Shown in pieces: positions 55,279-64,000 of a DNA stretch of 64,000 nucleotides. The DNA comes from Podospora pseudoanserina (Eukaryota; Ascomycota; Sordariomycetes; Sordariales; Podosporaceae): contig NW_026946672.1 in NCBI RefSeq assembly GCF_035222485.1, forward strand, positions 1,488,001 to 1,552,000, read 5' to 3'. The notes beneath the pieces were generated by a model. It was not told the DNA's origin. It saw nothing but the letters and a program-made list of their open reading frames with translations, and ran no database searches. The position numbers and the translations under genes were made by a program. Positions within the stretch are counted from its first letter, which is position 1, and every line of letters begins with the position of its first letter.

Positions 55279-57693
55279 CGATGGCAGGGGATTGCTGCGT
55301 AGTTGGGGTTGTAGCTTTTCCAACTTTTGGATTATACCCTTCATATTTCGATCACCAGCTATCATGCGCCATCTTCACATTGATGAATATGAACAGCAAT
55401 TCTTTTGCTATATCACCATCAAACCAACTACGTTCTTGAACCTGGCTGATCCCTTCATCTTTTCCGCACCTTGAAACCATGCAAAAAACTTATTACGCAT
55501 CCATAGCTTCAAGGAACCGAGTTTGAAGTCCAGCCTTGTCATCCCTCACTCTGGACAGTTATTGGATGACAGGGTGTCAGAGGGCATGAAGAAGTGCGAA
55601 AACTCCGGAAATCGCCGGCCCGCTGTCAATGAGCGAGTCTGTCAGCAAGGAAGAAAGCTTGGGTACCTTCCTGTTTAGGGGACAAGATTCGAGATTGGGA
55701 GGGGATTGGGCTTTGGGGTTCATGATGGCCAATAGCTAGAATCTTTGTTGACCATGGGTTTTCTGGCTGACACTTATTTTGAACATGGAGGAGTTCATGG
55801 TTGAACCGCGTCATCATATCTGGGAGCAGCTTTTCGAGCGATGCGGGCGATTCACATATAGCAAGTTGGGTGATTACGGGGTGATGTTGGGTCAAGAGTG
55901 ATAGTTGGCGCGTAGGTTGCATATAACCGTGTTTTCTTTGGCACCTGGTGGTCAATAGATATCACGACGGTGCACTGTGTCGACTGCTAGGTAGATAGAC
56001 GGCCGGTTGGGGAAGATTCGCGGGCCGTTGGATGATGGATGGTGGCGGGCGCCGTTGGGTAGGTACCTCTCTGTTGAACGATGGGGCGGACGGATGCTAC
56101 CCCTTTTTTTCTCTCACGCCTATGGGATGGAGAAACGACAGATTGTTCCGCGTCTGCATATGCAGGTACAGCTTGAGTGCTTGCAGATTTTCTATGACGT
56201 CTAACTTGGAACTATGGCATGTGCCTCGGAGGCTGTGATTCCCATGTTTTTGAGCATGCGTGATGTGGTGTGGAATCGAGGCGCTTGGACGGCGCTACCT
56301 TACGTACATGTGGCTGGGAGACTAACCCTGAAACAAACACCAGTTGTATGTAGCCTGGTGCTAGGTCGGGAGGTTGGGTATTCGGAACTGGACCGGAGGG
56401 GAGGGTGGTTGGGAAGATTTGAAGATGGTAGGGAAAACCAGAAGTTGGGTTGGTTACCAAGGGAAGATTGGGTAGTTGAGGGAGAAGAGCCGCACTGTAT
56501 AACCTGCTGGGTCAGAAGAGGTGATGTTGGCGATAGAGGATGGGAGGTCGGAAGCTAGGTGGTCTTCTGCGCGCCGTGCCGCACCGTGAGATCGAGATTT
56601 CTTTGGGGATGTCGGTTTGACGAAGAGGCACCACGAAGATATGAGTTATCAGAAGAAGAGAGACGTAGAAGAAGCCTTACCTGTGCTTCCAGGTTGAGGT
56701 GGTGTAGGGCTGTTTCCCGGGGATCCCCGGTCCTGAATGACAGCGGGGGTGGCCCCCTGAAAGCTTGGGTACCTAGCGGCGGGTAGCGGGTGGGTCAGTG
56801 CTTGGCAGTATCGTAGGTTTCCAACTCTGAGATGTTGGTTTCTCTTCTGTTGATCTCCAAACTCAGAGGCCGTTTCTCGACGCTAGTTCTGGCTAGCATG
56901 GTGCTTCCCGACGGCCTTTTTGGCTTCACTATGGCAGCGAAAAGCCAAGATGAAGTGGCGACTGGTAGGATTGCATCGTTCGTACAGGCTGACGGCGCTA
57001 ACTGATTACATGTGCACTTCTGTGGGGCTCTGCTCGTCAGCTCCTCTTCCTGTGTGTCGATTCCTTCCTCCATCACATTGTCAACACACACAGAGAACCG
57101 CGGTGGCCTGGGGGCTGAAAATCTGGGGAGAGGCAAAGCTCCTTTGGCCTTTTTTTTCTTGAAGAAGAGGAGACGAGGTGATTGGGGGCTTTCTCTGGTG
57201 TACTGAACTTGGTATCGCAAGCATGGTCGTACTTGACATACTACGTACGGACGTTAACTGGAACCAAATCCAACGTTGCGCGAGATGCCCTGGTCTTGAT
57301 TGATGGGCATCCTGAAGAACCTGGAAGACAAGGGGGTTTGATAAAATGGACGAGGAGCGGCGCGGTTTGTGGTTTGTGGTTGTCGTGGTTGCTGACACAC
57401 TTTCCTTTTTCGATCTTAATCTCAAGAGGACCCCCTTCCAAGGCTCTGCTTACGATTTACGCCTTTTTTTCACTCCTGGTTTGTTTCTTTTCCTTTTTTG
57501 AATTGCTATCGCCAATTACACTCGTTCAATTCTCTCGTTATTTTCTTGTCTTTATGTTTTGACGTGACTGCAATCGCCGGGCAGGAAATACCGCAGTGAT
57601 CATGAAAGCCTCATCTTCGCCAAGACATCGAGTATAGGCGACCAAATACGGGCGACATCATTCAAAAGAGGGAAGAAGAGAAAAGGACACATC
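55279..57693. other. 2.4 kb region without a credible gene
   Basis: It lies between the STAND gene and the apple-like gene, both plus strand. Frames such as 55626-55955 minus, 56214-56558 plus and 56795-57220 minus have no conserved features. T-rich stretches and small direct motifs (GGTACCTA) occur but form no definable repeat. Confidence 0.5.
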
Positions 57694-58848
57694 ATGGATT
57701 CACCACGGCCGCCACTGGATCCTCGAGACGAACTGGTTCAAGGCCACGGCATCGAGCTCGCCGAACGTCTACAGTTCACTGAACATGACACCCAGCCCGG
57801 CCTTGAGGTTGCCACCCACTCCACGCTTGAAGTGGCTCCAGGCACTGGGCCAGTTCCAATCGGTTCGCCTGTCACAGGCTTTGAGGATCTCAAGACATGG
57901 GAGAAGGTAGGAAACCTATCATTGGGATACGGCAAGGTGTTCGACAGTACCAACAGCCCGCCGCCACCGCCAATACCAAACTATGGTTTTGGGGGACCAC
58001 CGCCGATACCCGGGACGGAAATGGTGACACCAGGGATGCATAGGCCGAGTAGGCCCGGAACAGCATACAGCAGTACGACTTCAAGAGGAGGGCCGAATGG
58101 GAGGGGCCAAGGCAGTGTTGATTCGGGTAACCCGTTTGTCGCCGGGCCATCGCTGCCACCTTTGCCAGGCGAGGGACTCGACGGAAGAAGGAAAAGAGAG
58201 ATCATATGCGGAGTCAAACGACAGTCATTCTGGATTATCCTTGCGACTGGGATATTTCTCGCCGTGATAGCGATAGCAGCCGGTGTTGGTGTAGGAGTCT
58301 CGTTGGGAAACAAGAACTCCAAGGAAGCGTAAGTTTTCTCCTCCATCCTCGTTTTGTGCTGCATCAAATTAATCTTTCCTAGACAACCACCAACACCATC
58401 ACAATCTACCTCACCATCAACACCCGTTCGAACCCTCCCAGTACCCCTTTTCAACGCCTCCACCGTCACGAACCCCGAGTCTACCAACAAGAGCGAGCTA
58501 ATCCCCGCCGACATATCGTGCCCTGTTCAGAACCTCACTCTCTATTCTTCGCCTATGACCCCGTCAAATGATCGGAAATTTCTACTGTTTTGTGGGAGGG
58601 ATTACAATGTTGTTAATGGGGCGACGGATATGTATGATGTGAGAGTTGATACCATGGCGGAGTGTATAGATTCGTGTGCCAAACAGGAGGGGTGCGTCGG
58701 TTCCGGATGGGGGGAGCAGGGGGGGAAACATGTCTGCTATCTGAAGAGTCGGTTGGGGGAGCCGAATTTGGCGGGACATTGGATGTTTGCGGTGGAGGAT
58801 ACGGAGTTTAATGGGGGAGGGGACTTGCCTTTGCCTGGTGGGACATGA
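57694..58848 (+). CDS. single-pass membrane protein with a Cys-rich PAN/apple-like ectodomain
   Basis: I recognise the architecture rather than a named protein. The model is join(57694..58328,58383..58848), 366 residues. Residues 1-178 are Pro/Gly-rich and probably cytosolic, with the PPPPPIPNYGFGGPPPIPG stretch near 89-107 as a possible SH3/WW ligand. A basic patch (GRRKRE, VKR) precedes one membrane helix at about 179-204 that is rich in small residues (GVGVGVSLG). The outer part has a Ser/Thr/Pro stalk with N-glycosylation sequons and a C-terminal Cys-rich module: ISCPV, FLLFCGRDYNV, then CIDSCAKQEGCVGSGWG and KHVCYLK, the spacing of a PAN/apple fold for protein or glycan binding. Orientation (N-in) follows the positive-inside rule. 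The intron (58329-58382, GTAAGT donor, TCCTAG acceptor) is clean. Confidence 0.8.
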
Positions 58849-59574
58849 GAAGATGCGATCTTTTCTATTTTGTTATTTTTCTGGATACCTCGGGAGATGG
58901 TGCGTTTGAGTGGTTTCAGGGATGAAGGAAAACAAGGCTCGAGGAAGGTCGTGGTGCCTAGTGTTTACTCTCTTGCGGGTTGCCTGTGGTCAAATGGATT
59001 GAATCGATGGGTGATGGGGTATGCTCAGGATACTATGACATATGAATTGATACCTTTCAAACTTCTTTTTGTATACTGTTAGGGGTGGTGACAGATAGTA
59101 AACCGAGGTGGTCAGGATTGTGGAGTTCTAGGCCCGTCACCAACACCGACGTCATAGGGCATTTTGATAGGACATCAAAAGTCTAGACTCAGCAACGCCA
59201 TCCCAACTGTCACACCGCCCAGAATCCATTGGCAAGCTCATGCAACGATACGACCCCGTATTTGGTTCCTTGGAAGCATTCATTGGACAAGCTCCATCCA
59301 AGATCAAACACGCTGTCTCGTCGCGCAAGTGGAGGGGCAGCTCCTGAAGCAAAGCAGCAAGAGTGGAGTGCGGGGTTCCCATGGTTGGCTTGCTCAACTT
59401 GCTCCAGGCAGGCGACACACTCCACTGCGATCCATCACTGCCGTCCTCGACTTGACACTCATCCAGAGCTTCCGGTTGACTTTGAATCTTTTCCATTTCC
59501 CTCTCCTCTCCGACTTGATTGTCCTACACACACTCTCTCCATTAACCGCACATATCACCCCGCGAACAACCAAC
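58849..59574. other. spacer and leader of the Ybp/glomulin-type gene
   Basis: 726 bp. A frame open from 59164 runs into the next coding sequence, but the added N-terminal residues look non-conserved; the region is better read as 3' UTR plus promoter and leader. Confidence 0.5.
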
Positions 59575-61565
59575 ATGGCAACCGCCGAACTCGACCGCGA
59601 CCCCTCCACAGCCATCACCGCCATCCGCGACGCCCGCCCTCCCGCCACCGACCGCTTCACCTATCTCACCATCGTCGAGTCGAACCTCTCCCCAGAGGTC
59701 CTCCCAACCCTCAACGAAGTCCTTCAAGATGCTGGTCTCACGCAAGAAATCGGCTGGGACCTGGTATACAACCTCGTCTCCCTCCCCGGCTCGTCATCAT
59801 GCCTCGAGACGATCGCGCGCCTTGGCAACCCCCGAGAGGTCATCCTCAAGGTTCTCGAAACACTCGAACTCCTAGGCGAAGAGGAGGGCTACGAAGCAGA
59901 TGATGAAGCTGAAACCACAAAGGAGAAGAAGGAGGGCGGTGTGACAAAAACAGAGAAATTCATCATCCTAATGGGGATGCTGGCGATCCTACACGGAAGA
60001 ATCAAGACGAAGTATCCCTCTCGCTTCCTGGCGCAGACGCTGCAGACGGTGCTGGGGGCTTATGAGGCGGGGAGTGAAGAGATGACGGCTGCGGTGATCA
60101 ATTTGGTGCATAGTCTGAGTGGGAAGAGGGCGAGGCCGCCGTTGCCGAGCAGGAAGTCGAGCGTGAATGTGGCCAACTTGGACGCTCGGGGGGATAGGGG
60201 GAAGAATGCGCCTGATCCGGAGGCGGATGATGGGAAGGAGGGCGAGGCAAAGACGGAGGATCCGGATGAGACGGAGCTGCAGCAGAAGCTGTTGTTGAGT
60301 TTTGCCACGTGCGTGTTGGAGAGGTACGCGAATGAGAATGATTTGGCGTGGGCGGGGAGGCTGGTTGAGTTTTATGAGCCGGAGAGGACTGTGCCGGGGA
60401 GGAGGACGTTGATGGGGGCTTTTAGGGAGGAGGAGGGGTTGTTGGCTAAGGATGGGATTGTGGGGAATTTGGTGGTATGTTTCTGTTCCTTGAAGATGTT
60501 AACTGACCCGAGAGCTGACATGATATCTAGGCACTGATTGGGGATCTTGGACTGAGGTCATGCTCTAGAACGTTCTTGAAGCATGTGTGTGAAGGACCTT
60601 TACATGAGAATCCGCTGGCTGGCTCAGAGGACTTTGAGTCAGCAAGCCAGGTCAAGCTTTCTACAGGAGGAGCTGTTTGTCTCGTGGCCTACTGGGTCTT
60701 CTCGTCGACAGTCTTTGACGCCGACCACCCACAGCCAGAGATGAACATCTTCCCAGACCACTATGCCGTCCTGGACAAATTCCTTCAAGATGATGCGCAT
60801 GCCCAGATTCAACAGTCGCCAGGCACAGTAGAGGCCCTTGTTACAATCGGCCTCTGGCTGCATGCGAACAAGTTTGTCTCGGCGAACCCCAACACCCCGC
60901 TCACAAATCCTACAACATCTCCAGAAGATCCTACCTCGGATTTTATGCGGTATATTCACCTCGTCACGCTCATCGCGCTATTTCATCCCAAGCTTCACGT
61001 TCGCAACGCAGCCAGCACACTGGCTGGGCAGGTACTCCATTCTGATCCATCAGATGATGACCGCTTGAAGGTCTTGTACGATTTGTTGGAGAATTGCACA
61101 TTTGCCTCGCTCAAAGCGAGAGCGATCACCTGGCTGAGAGAGGAGTTGATCGCAGCGTTCACGGCAAAGCTTCACCAAACAACCGCTTTTTCAACACCGC
61201 AGGCTCTGGAAACGGTGCAATACGTAGTCTTTCCAAACCTGGACTTTTTGGTGGAGGATACCAATCTGGAGGAAGTGGTCGAGTATCTGGTGACCAACGC
61301 ACCATTCCTCATGCAGGCAGTGAACTTGGGATTATTCCTCTGGTCCAGTCCAGAGAAATGGAAGGCCGTGCTGCCGGCGAACATGGATGCGACGGTCAGG
61401 CAGCGCTGGTTTGAGCCGCTGCTGGAGAGCATCGAGAGGGTTCAAAAGGAGAGCAAGAGCTCTGATGTAGAGTTGGGGCCGTTGGAGGGTGAACTGGCCG
61501 TGTTGAAGGGGAGGTTGGAGGATCTTGCTGCGAAGGAGGGATTCACTGGTGGGAAGGGTGTATGA
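59575..61565 (+). CDS. YAP1-binding / ALF4 / glomulin family protein
   Basis: This family includes yeast Ybp1, which helps Gpx3 oxidise the transcription factor Yap1, its paralogue Ybp2 at the kinetochore, and glomulin, a cullin-RING inhibitor. The model is join(59575..60474,60531..61565), 644 residues. It is an all-helical repeat protein with a charged disordered insert at about 190-240 (SRKSSVNVANLDARGDRG and an acidic run). Recognised blocks include LVYNLVSLPGSSSCLETIA, SFATCVLERYANENDLAWAG, and LHVRNAASTLAGQVLHSDPS near the centre of the C-terminal half. The intron (60475-60530) has a GTATGT donor, an AACTGAC branch and a TCTAG acceptor. Whether it acts on Yap1, at kinetochores or on cullins cannot be told. 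Codons change from C-ending (first 120 codons) to G-ending before the intron, then partly back. Confidence 0.82.
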
Positions 61566-62513
61566 GCATACTGTCGTTGACTGAGTATCTATCATCGGGT
61601 TGGGCACATATTGACGATTGTGAGATGAACTAGGTGGCGCAAACGGGAGCGACGGCGATAATGTGGGGGACGAGGGATAAGAGACATATGATGAACTGGT
61701 TCTGTAGGAGATATTGCTACTTGTGAATACTAAACGGATTGTTCCGGGTGATGGTGTCGATGAAGAAGACTTGTTAGGACAGGGAGATCGAAGCACTTGG
61801 GCCGACATCTTGACCCTGAGCTTGGCCAAAATCAAGATCAAGAAGGAGCATTCATCTTGGCAACGTTCATTGCGGCCCCTGAGCAAGTTCAGGAGCATTT
61901 CCTCCAGGGGGCTGGGTTGAGAGTGGGGCAGGGGTGGCACAGACACCCGGGCCGTGGCTCCAATCGCTAGCGCCGAGCCACAGCGAACCAAAAAGCCTTT
62001 TCCCTGCAGGTAAACCGTTATGATGTCATTGTTGTAAGTGCTCCCGTTCTCGTACAGACCGCGATTATACATACACAATGGAGCAATTCCTGTTGGTTGC
62101 TCGATTGCGAGGGAAAATATCTTGCAGCGAAGGACCTAATACCTAGAATAAAAAGCCGAGTTCGTCCGAGCGGCTGTTTTTTTTTTAAAAAAAAGCGTTG
62201 ACACCAAGTGACACCACACCCAGCACCATCGAGGGGCAACGACACGCGCCAAACACTTACAGCTACACAACGGCGACTTTGTCTGTGTCAGGAACACGCG
62301 TTGCCGGGCGAGCATTTGTGACCTTGCCGTTTCCCTCCTTGGCTGATGCTTTTATTTTCTTTCAGTTTGCAATAACAAAACACCAAAACCACCTCTGCGG
62401 ATTTGATCGGCTTTTTGATCTGAGCGGTCGGTGCTCCCTCTCTTGCACATCAACTAGCAAATCCAGTTGCACGTACCTCGACAACACGGACGTCGACGAC
62501 ACGACTCTCCACC
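61566..62513. other. upstream region of the glucosyltransferase gene
   Basis: 948 bp with no credible gene. A minus frame at 61332-62078 overlaps the preceding gene and is a shadow. A T10A8 run at 62177-62194 is a perfect A/T palindrome core about 320 bp before the next ATG. Confidence 0.55.
62177..62194. repeat. T10A8 homopolymer junction
   Basis: Ten T followed by eight A, a self-complementary A/T tract in the promoter region of the glucosyltransferase-like gene. A nucleosome-disfavouring role is possible but inferred. Confidence 0.6.
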
Positions 62514-64000
62514 ATGACGGGAGACTTTGAGTCCCCGAGCCCAGGAGGCCATCTGCCCAACGAGGCCGAGACCAAAGATGGAAACCTCAGGCTAGTTACC
62601 GAGACCCAAAACGGCCAGCAGGTTACTGTTGTCCGTGATGCCGATAACCACATTGTGTATCCCACCTACGTCCCACCTGCAACTCGCTCTCCCGTGTCAG
62701 GAGACTCGCCTTCTACATCGCCCTCACCAAAGACTACCACCATGTCCGAACCGAATCAAGATAGGGAAAAGGGGGGGCAGCGGGAGGCAAAAGGGAAGCA
62801 GCAAGAGGAGGAACCAAAAGTCGAACAACCACGCAAGGTCCAGACAGAACCAACAGGCAGAACAGCCTCCCCTCGCCCCCAAGCTCGAAACTGGGCCACC
62901 GAATTCCCCCAACCCGACAAAACCTTCACCATGCCTGCTCCCCCTCGTCGAGCCGGCACGAATCTTTCGGCGATTCCCCCTGGAGTAGACTATTCTAGCA
63001 GCAGCGACTCCTCTTCTTCTTCTTCCGACGACGAAGAAGACTACCATACCCAACCTTCCAGCAAAAAGAAGCACAAGAAGAAATCCAAGAAACCAACCCC
63101 CGAGGAAGAAGAAGACCGATACCGCCGCTTCAAGATCGGAAACCCTCACTACAAAACCCGCGGCAAGGTCTCCAAGCGCGACGGCCGGCTGAGCATTTCT
63201 GTCAAGGACACCTCCCAGACGGGGTATCTAGCCAAAGCTCTCGGGACAGCAGCAAAGCACATGGTGCCACTGAAGCCGCCCCCGGGCGGTTCAGACTCTG
63301 AATCCTCCAAGTCGGTCGCCGCCCACTTCAAGGGGGTTCCCACCCGGAAACGGACTGCTTCCACGATCGATATCAAGTCGCTCAAACCACCCAAACTCAA
63401 CATCGTGATTATGGTCATTGGCTCCCGGGGTGACGCACAGCCGTTTCTCAAGATTGGGAAGATCCTCAAGGAGAAGTACGGACACCGCGTCCGTATTGCC
63501 ACCCACCCCGCCTTTAGAGACTTTGTCGAGCAGGACTCTGGACTGGAGTTTTTTTCTGTCGGGGGGGACCCGTCTGAGCTGATGAGCTTCATGGTGAAGA
63601 ACCCAGGCATGATTCCGACCTTGTCGTCGGTCAAGGCAGGGGACATACAGAAGCGGCGGGCGGCCATGGCGGAGATGTTTCAGGGGTTTTGGAGGGCGTG
63701 CATCAACGCCACCGACGACGAGCACGACGTGAGGAACATCAAGATGATGGGCAAGCGCGACCCGTTCGTGGCGGATGCGATCATTGCGAACCCGCCGAGC
63801 TTTGCGCACATTCACTGCGCCGAGGCGCTGGGGATTCCGTTGCACTTGATGTTTACTTTTCCTTATACCCCAACGCAGGCGTTCCCGCATCCGCTGGCGA
63901 GCATTAAGAGGAGCAATGTGGAGGAGGGGTATACGAACTTTATCAGTTACCCGTTGGTGGAGATGATGGTGTGGCAGGGTTTGGGGGACTTGGTGAATGA
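62514..64000 (+). CDS. sterol-glucosyltransferase-like protein (GT1/GT28-type N-domain), 3' partial
   Basis: Enzymes of this group transfer glucose from UDP-glucose to sterols. The frame is open from ATG 62514 to the window edge, 495 codons so far, without an intron. Residues 1-285 are disordered, with Ser and acidic runs (SSSSDSSSSSSDDEED) and a Lys-rich patch. The glycosyltransferase N-domain starts with LNIVIMVIGSRGDAQPFLKI at about residue 295, then GHRVRIATHPAFRDFV, FFSVGGDP, and ADAIIANPPSFAHIHCAEAL, the known pattern of UGT80/Atg26-type enzymes. No PH or GRAM domain precedes it, so it is not a full Atg26 orthologue but one of the shorter fungal paralogues. The UDP-binding C-domain lies beyond the window. 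Confidence 0.88.
   Translation, partial: MTGDFESPSPGGHLPNEAETKDGNLRLVTETQNGQQVTVVRDADNHIVYPTYVPPATRSPVSGDSPSTSPSPKTTTMSEPNQDREKGGQREAKGKQQEEEPKVEQPRKVQTEPTGRTASPRPQARNWATEFPQPDKTFTMPAPPRRAGTNLSAIPPGVDYSSSSDSSSSSSDDEEDYHTQPSSKKKHKKKSKKPTPEEEEDRYRRFKIGNPHYKTRGKVSKRDGRLSISVKDTSQTGYLAKALGTAAKHMVPLKPPPGGSDSESSKSVAAHFKGVPTRKRTASTIDIKSLKPPKLNIVIMVIGSRGDAQPFLKIGKILKEKYGHRVRIATHPAFRDFVEQDSGLEFFSVGGDPSELMSFMVKNPGMIPTLSSVKAGDIQKRRAAMAEMFQGFWRACINATDDEHDVRNIKMMGKRDPFVADAIIANPPSFAHIHCAEALGIPLHLMFTFPYTPTQAFPHPLASIKRSNVEEGYTNFISYPLVEMMVWQGLGDLVN

Noticed and set aside
54475-55365. 296-codon minus-strand frame opposite the STAND gene 3' end
   Set aside because: Pro/Leu-rich shadow of G-rich codons.
42500-64000. 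Idea that the STAND, apple-like, rhodopsin-like and small genes form one defence cluster
   Set aside because: Housekeeping genes (RPL1, NPY1, Ybp-type) are interleaved, and spacing and orientation show no cluster organisation.

Overview
The window reads as nuclear DNA of a filamentous ascomycete, most likely a Sordariomycete close to the Sordariales (Podospora/Chaetomium type). The grounds are short introns of about 50-95 bp with GTAWGT-like donors and CTAAC/CTGAC branch points, GC-rich genes on both strands, long 5' leaders, and the gene set (palH, GH131, Tea4/Bud14, Goodbye-type STAND protein, Pth11-like rhodopsin-domain protein). No rRNA, convincing tRNA, CRISPR, plasmid or viral feature was found. 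Coordinates and splice sites were worked out by eye from reading frames, junction motifs and remembered family sequences; no search was run.

Layout. 1-10 kb: the 3' end of an alpha/beta-hydrolase-like gene, eIF5, a secreted Ser/Thr-rich protein, and a Golgi pH regulator (GPHR/GTG) homologue. 9.3-11.8 kb: a universal stress protein gene with a 905 bp intron. 11.8-17.6 kb: no credible gene, but a short inverted-repeat element that looks like a MITE. 17.6-23.3 kb: eIF3l and EFL1, divergent around a 0.78 kb shared promoter region. 24-28.7 kb: ceramide synthase LAG1 and the ambient-pH sensor palH. 28.7-32.6 kb: gene-free. 32.6-36 kb: a Tea4/Bud14-type SH3 polarity protein. 37.3-39.1 kb: a MAPEG protein and a secreted GH131 beta-glucanase, convergent. 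39.1-42.5 kb: gene-poor. 42.5-49 kb: a 40-residue two-exon protein, a rhodopsin-domain membrane protein, ribosomal protein uL1 (RPL1) and a peroxisomal-type NADH pyrophosphatase. 50-55.3 kb: a 1,693-residue Goodbye/P-loop/repeat/Cys-rich STAND protein. 57.7-64 kb: a single-pass protein with a PAN/apple-like ectodomain, a Ybp/glomulin family protein, and the 5' part of a sterol-glucosyltransferase-like gene cut by the window edge.

The genes do not form a metabolic cluster. Four belong to translation or ribosome maturation (eIF5, eIF3l, EFL1, RPL1), several to membrane lipid or organelle homeostasis (LAG1, GPHR, MAPEG, sterol glucosyltransferase), and several to sensing or cell identity (palH, rhodopsin-domain protein, STAND protein, Tea4). 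The observations most worth following are the STAND protein, the MITE-like element with RIP-like differences, a consistent switch from C-ending to G/T-ending codons near the 3' ends of many genes, and the tiny spliced gene at 42.5 kb.
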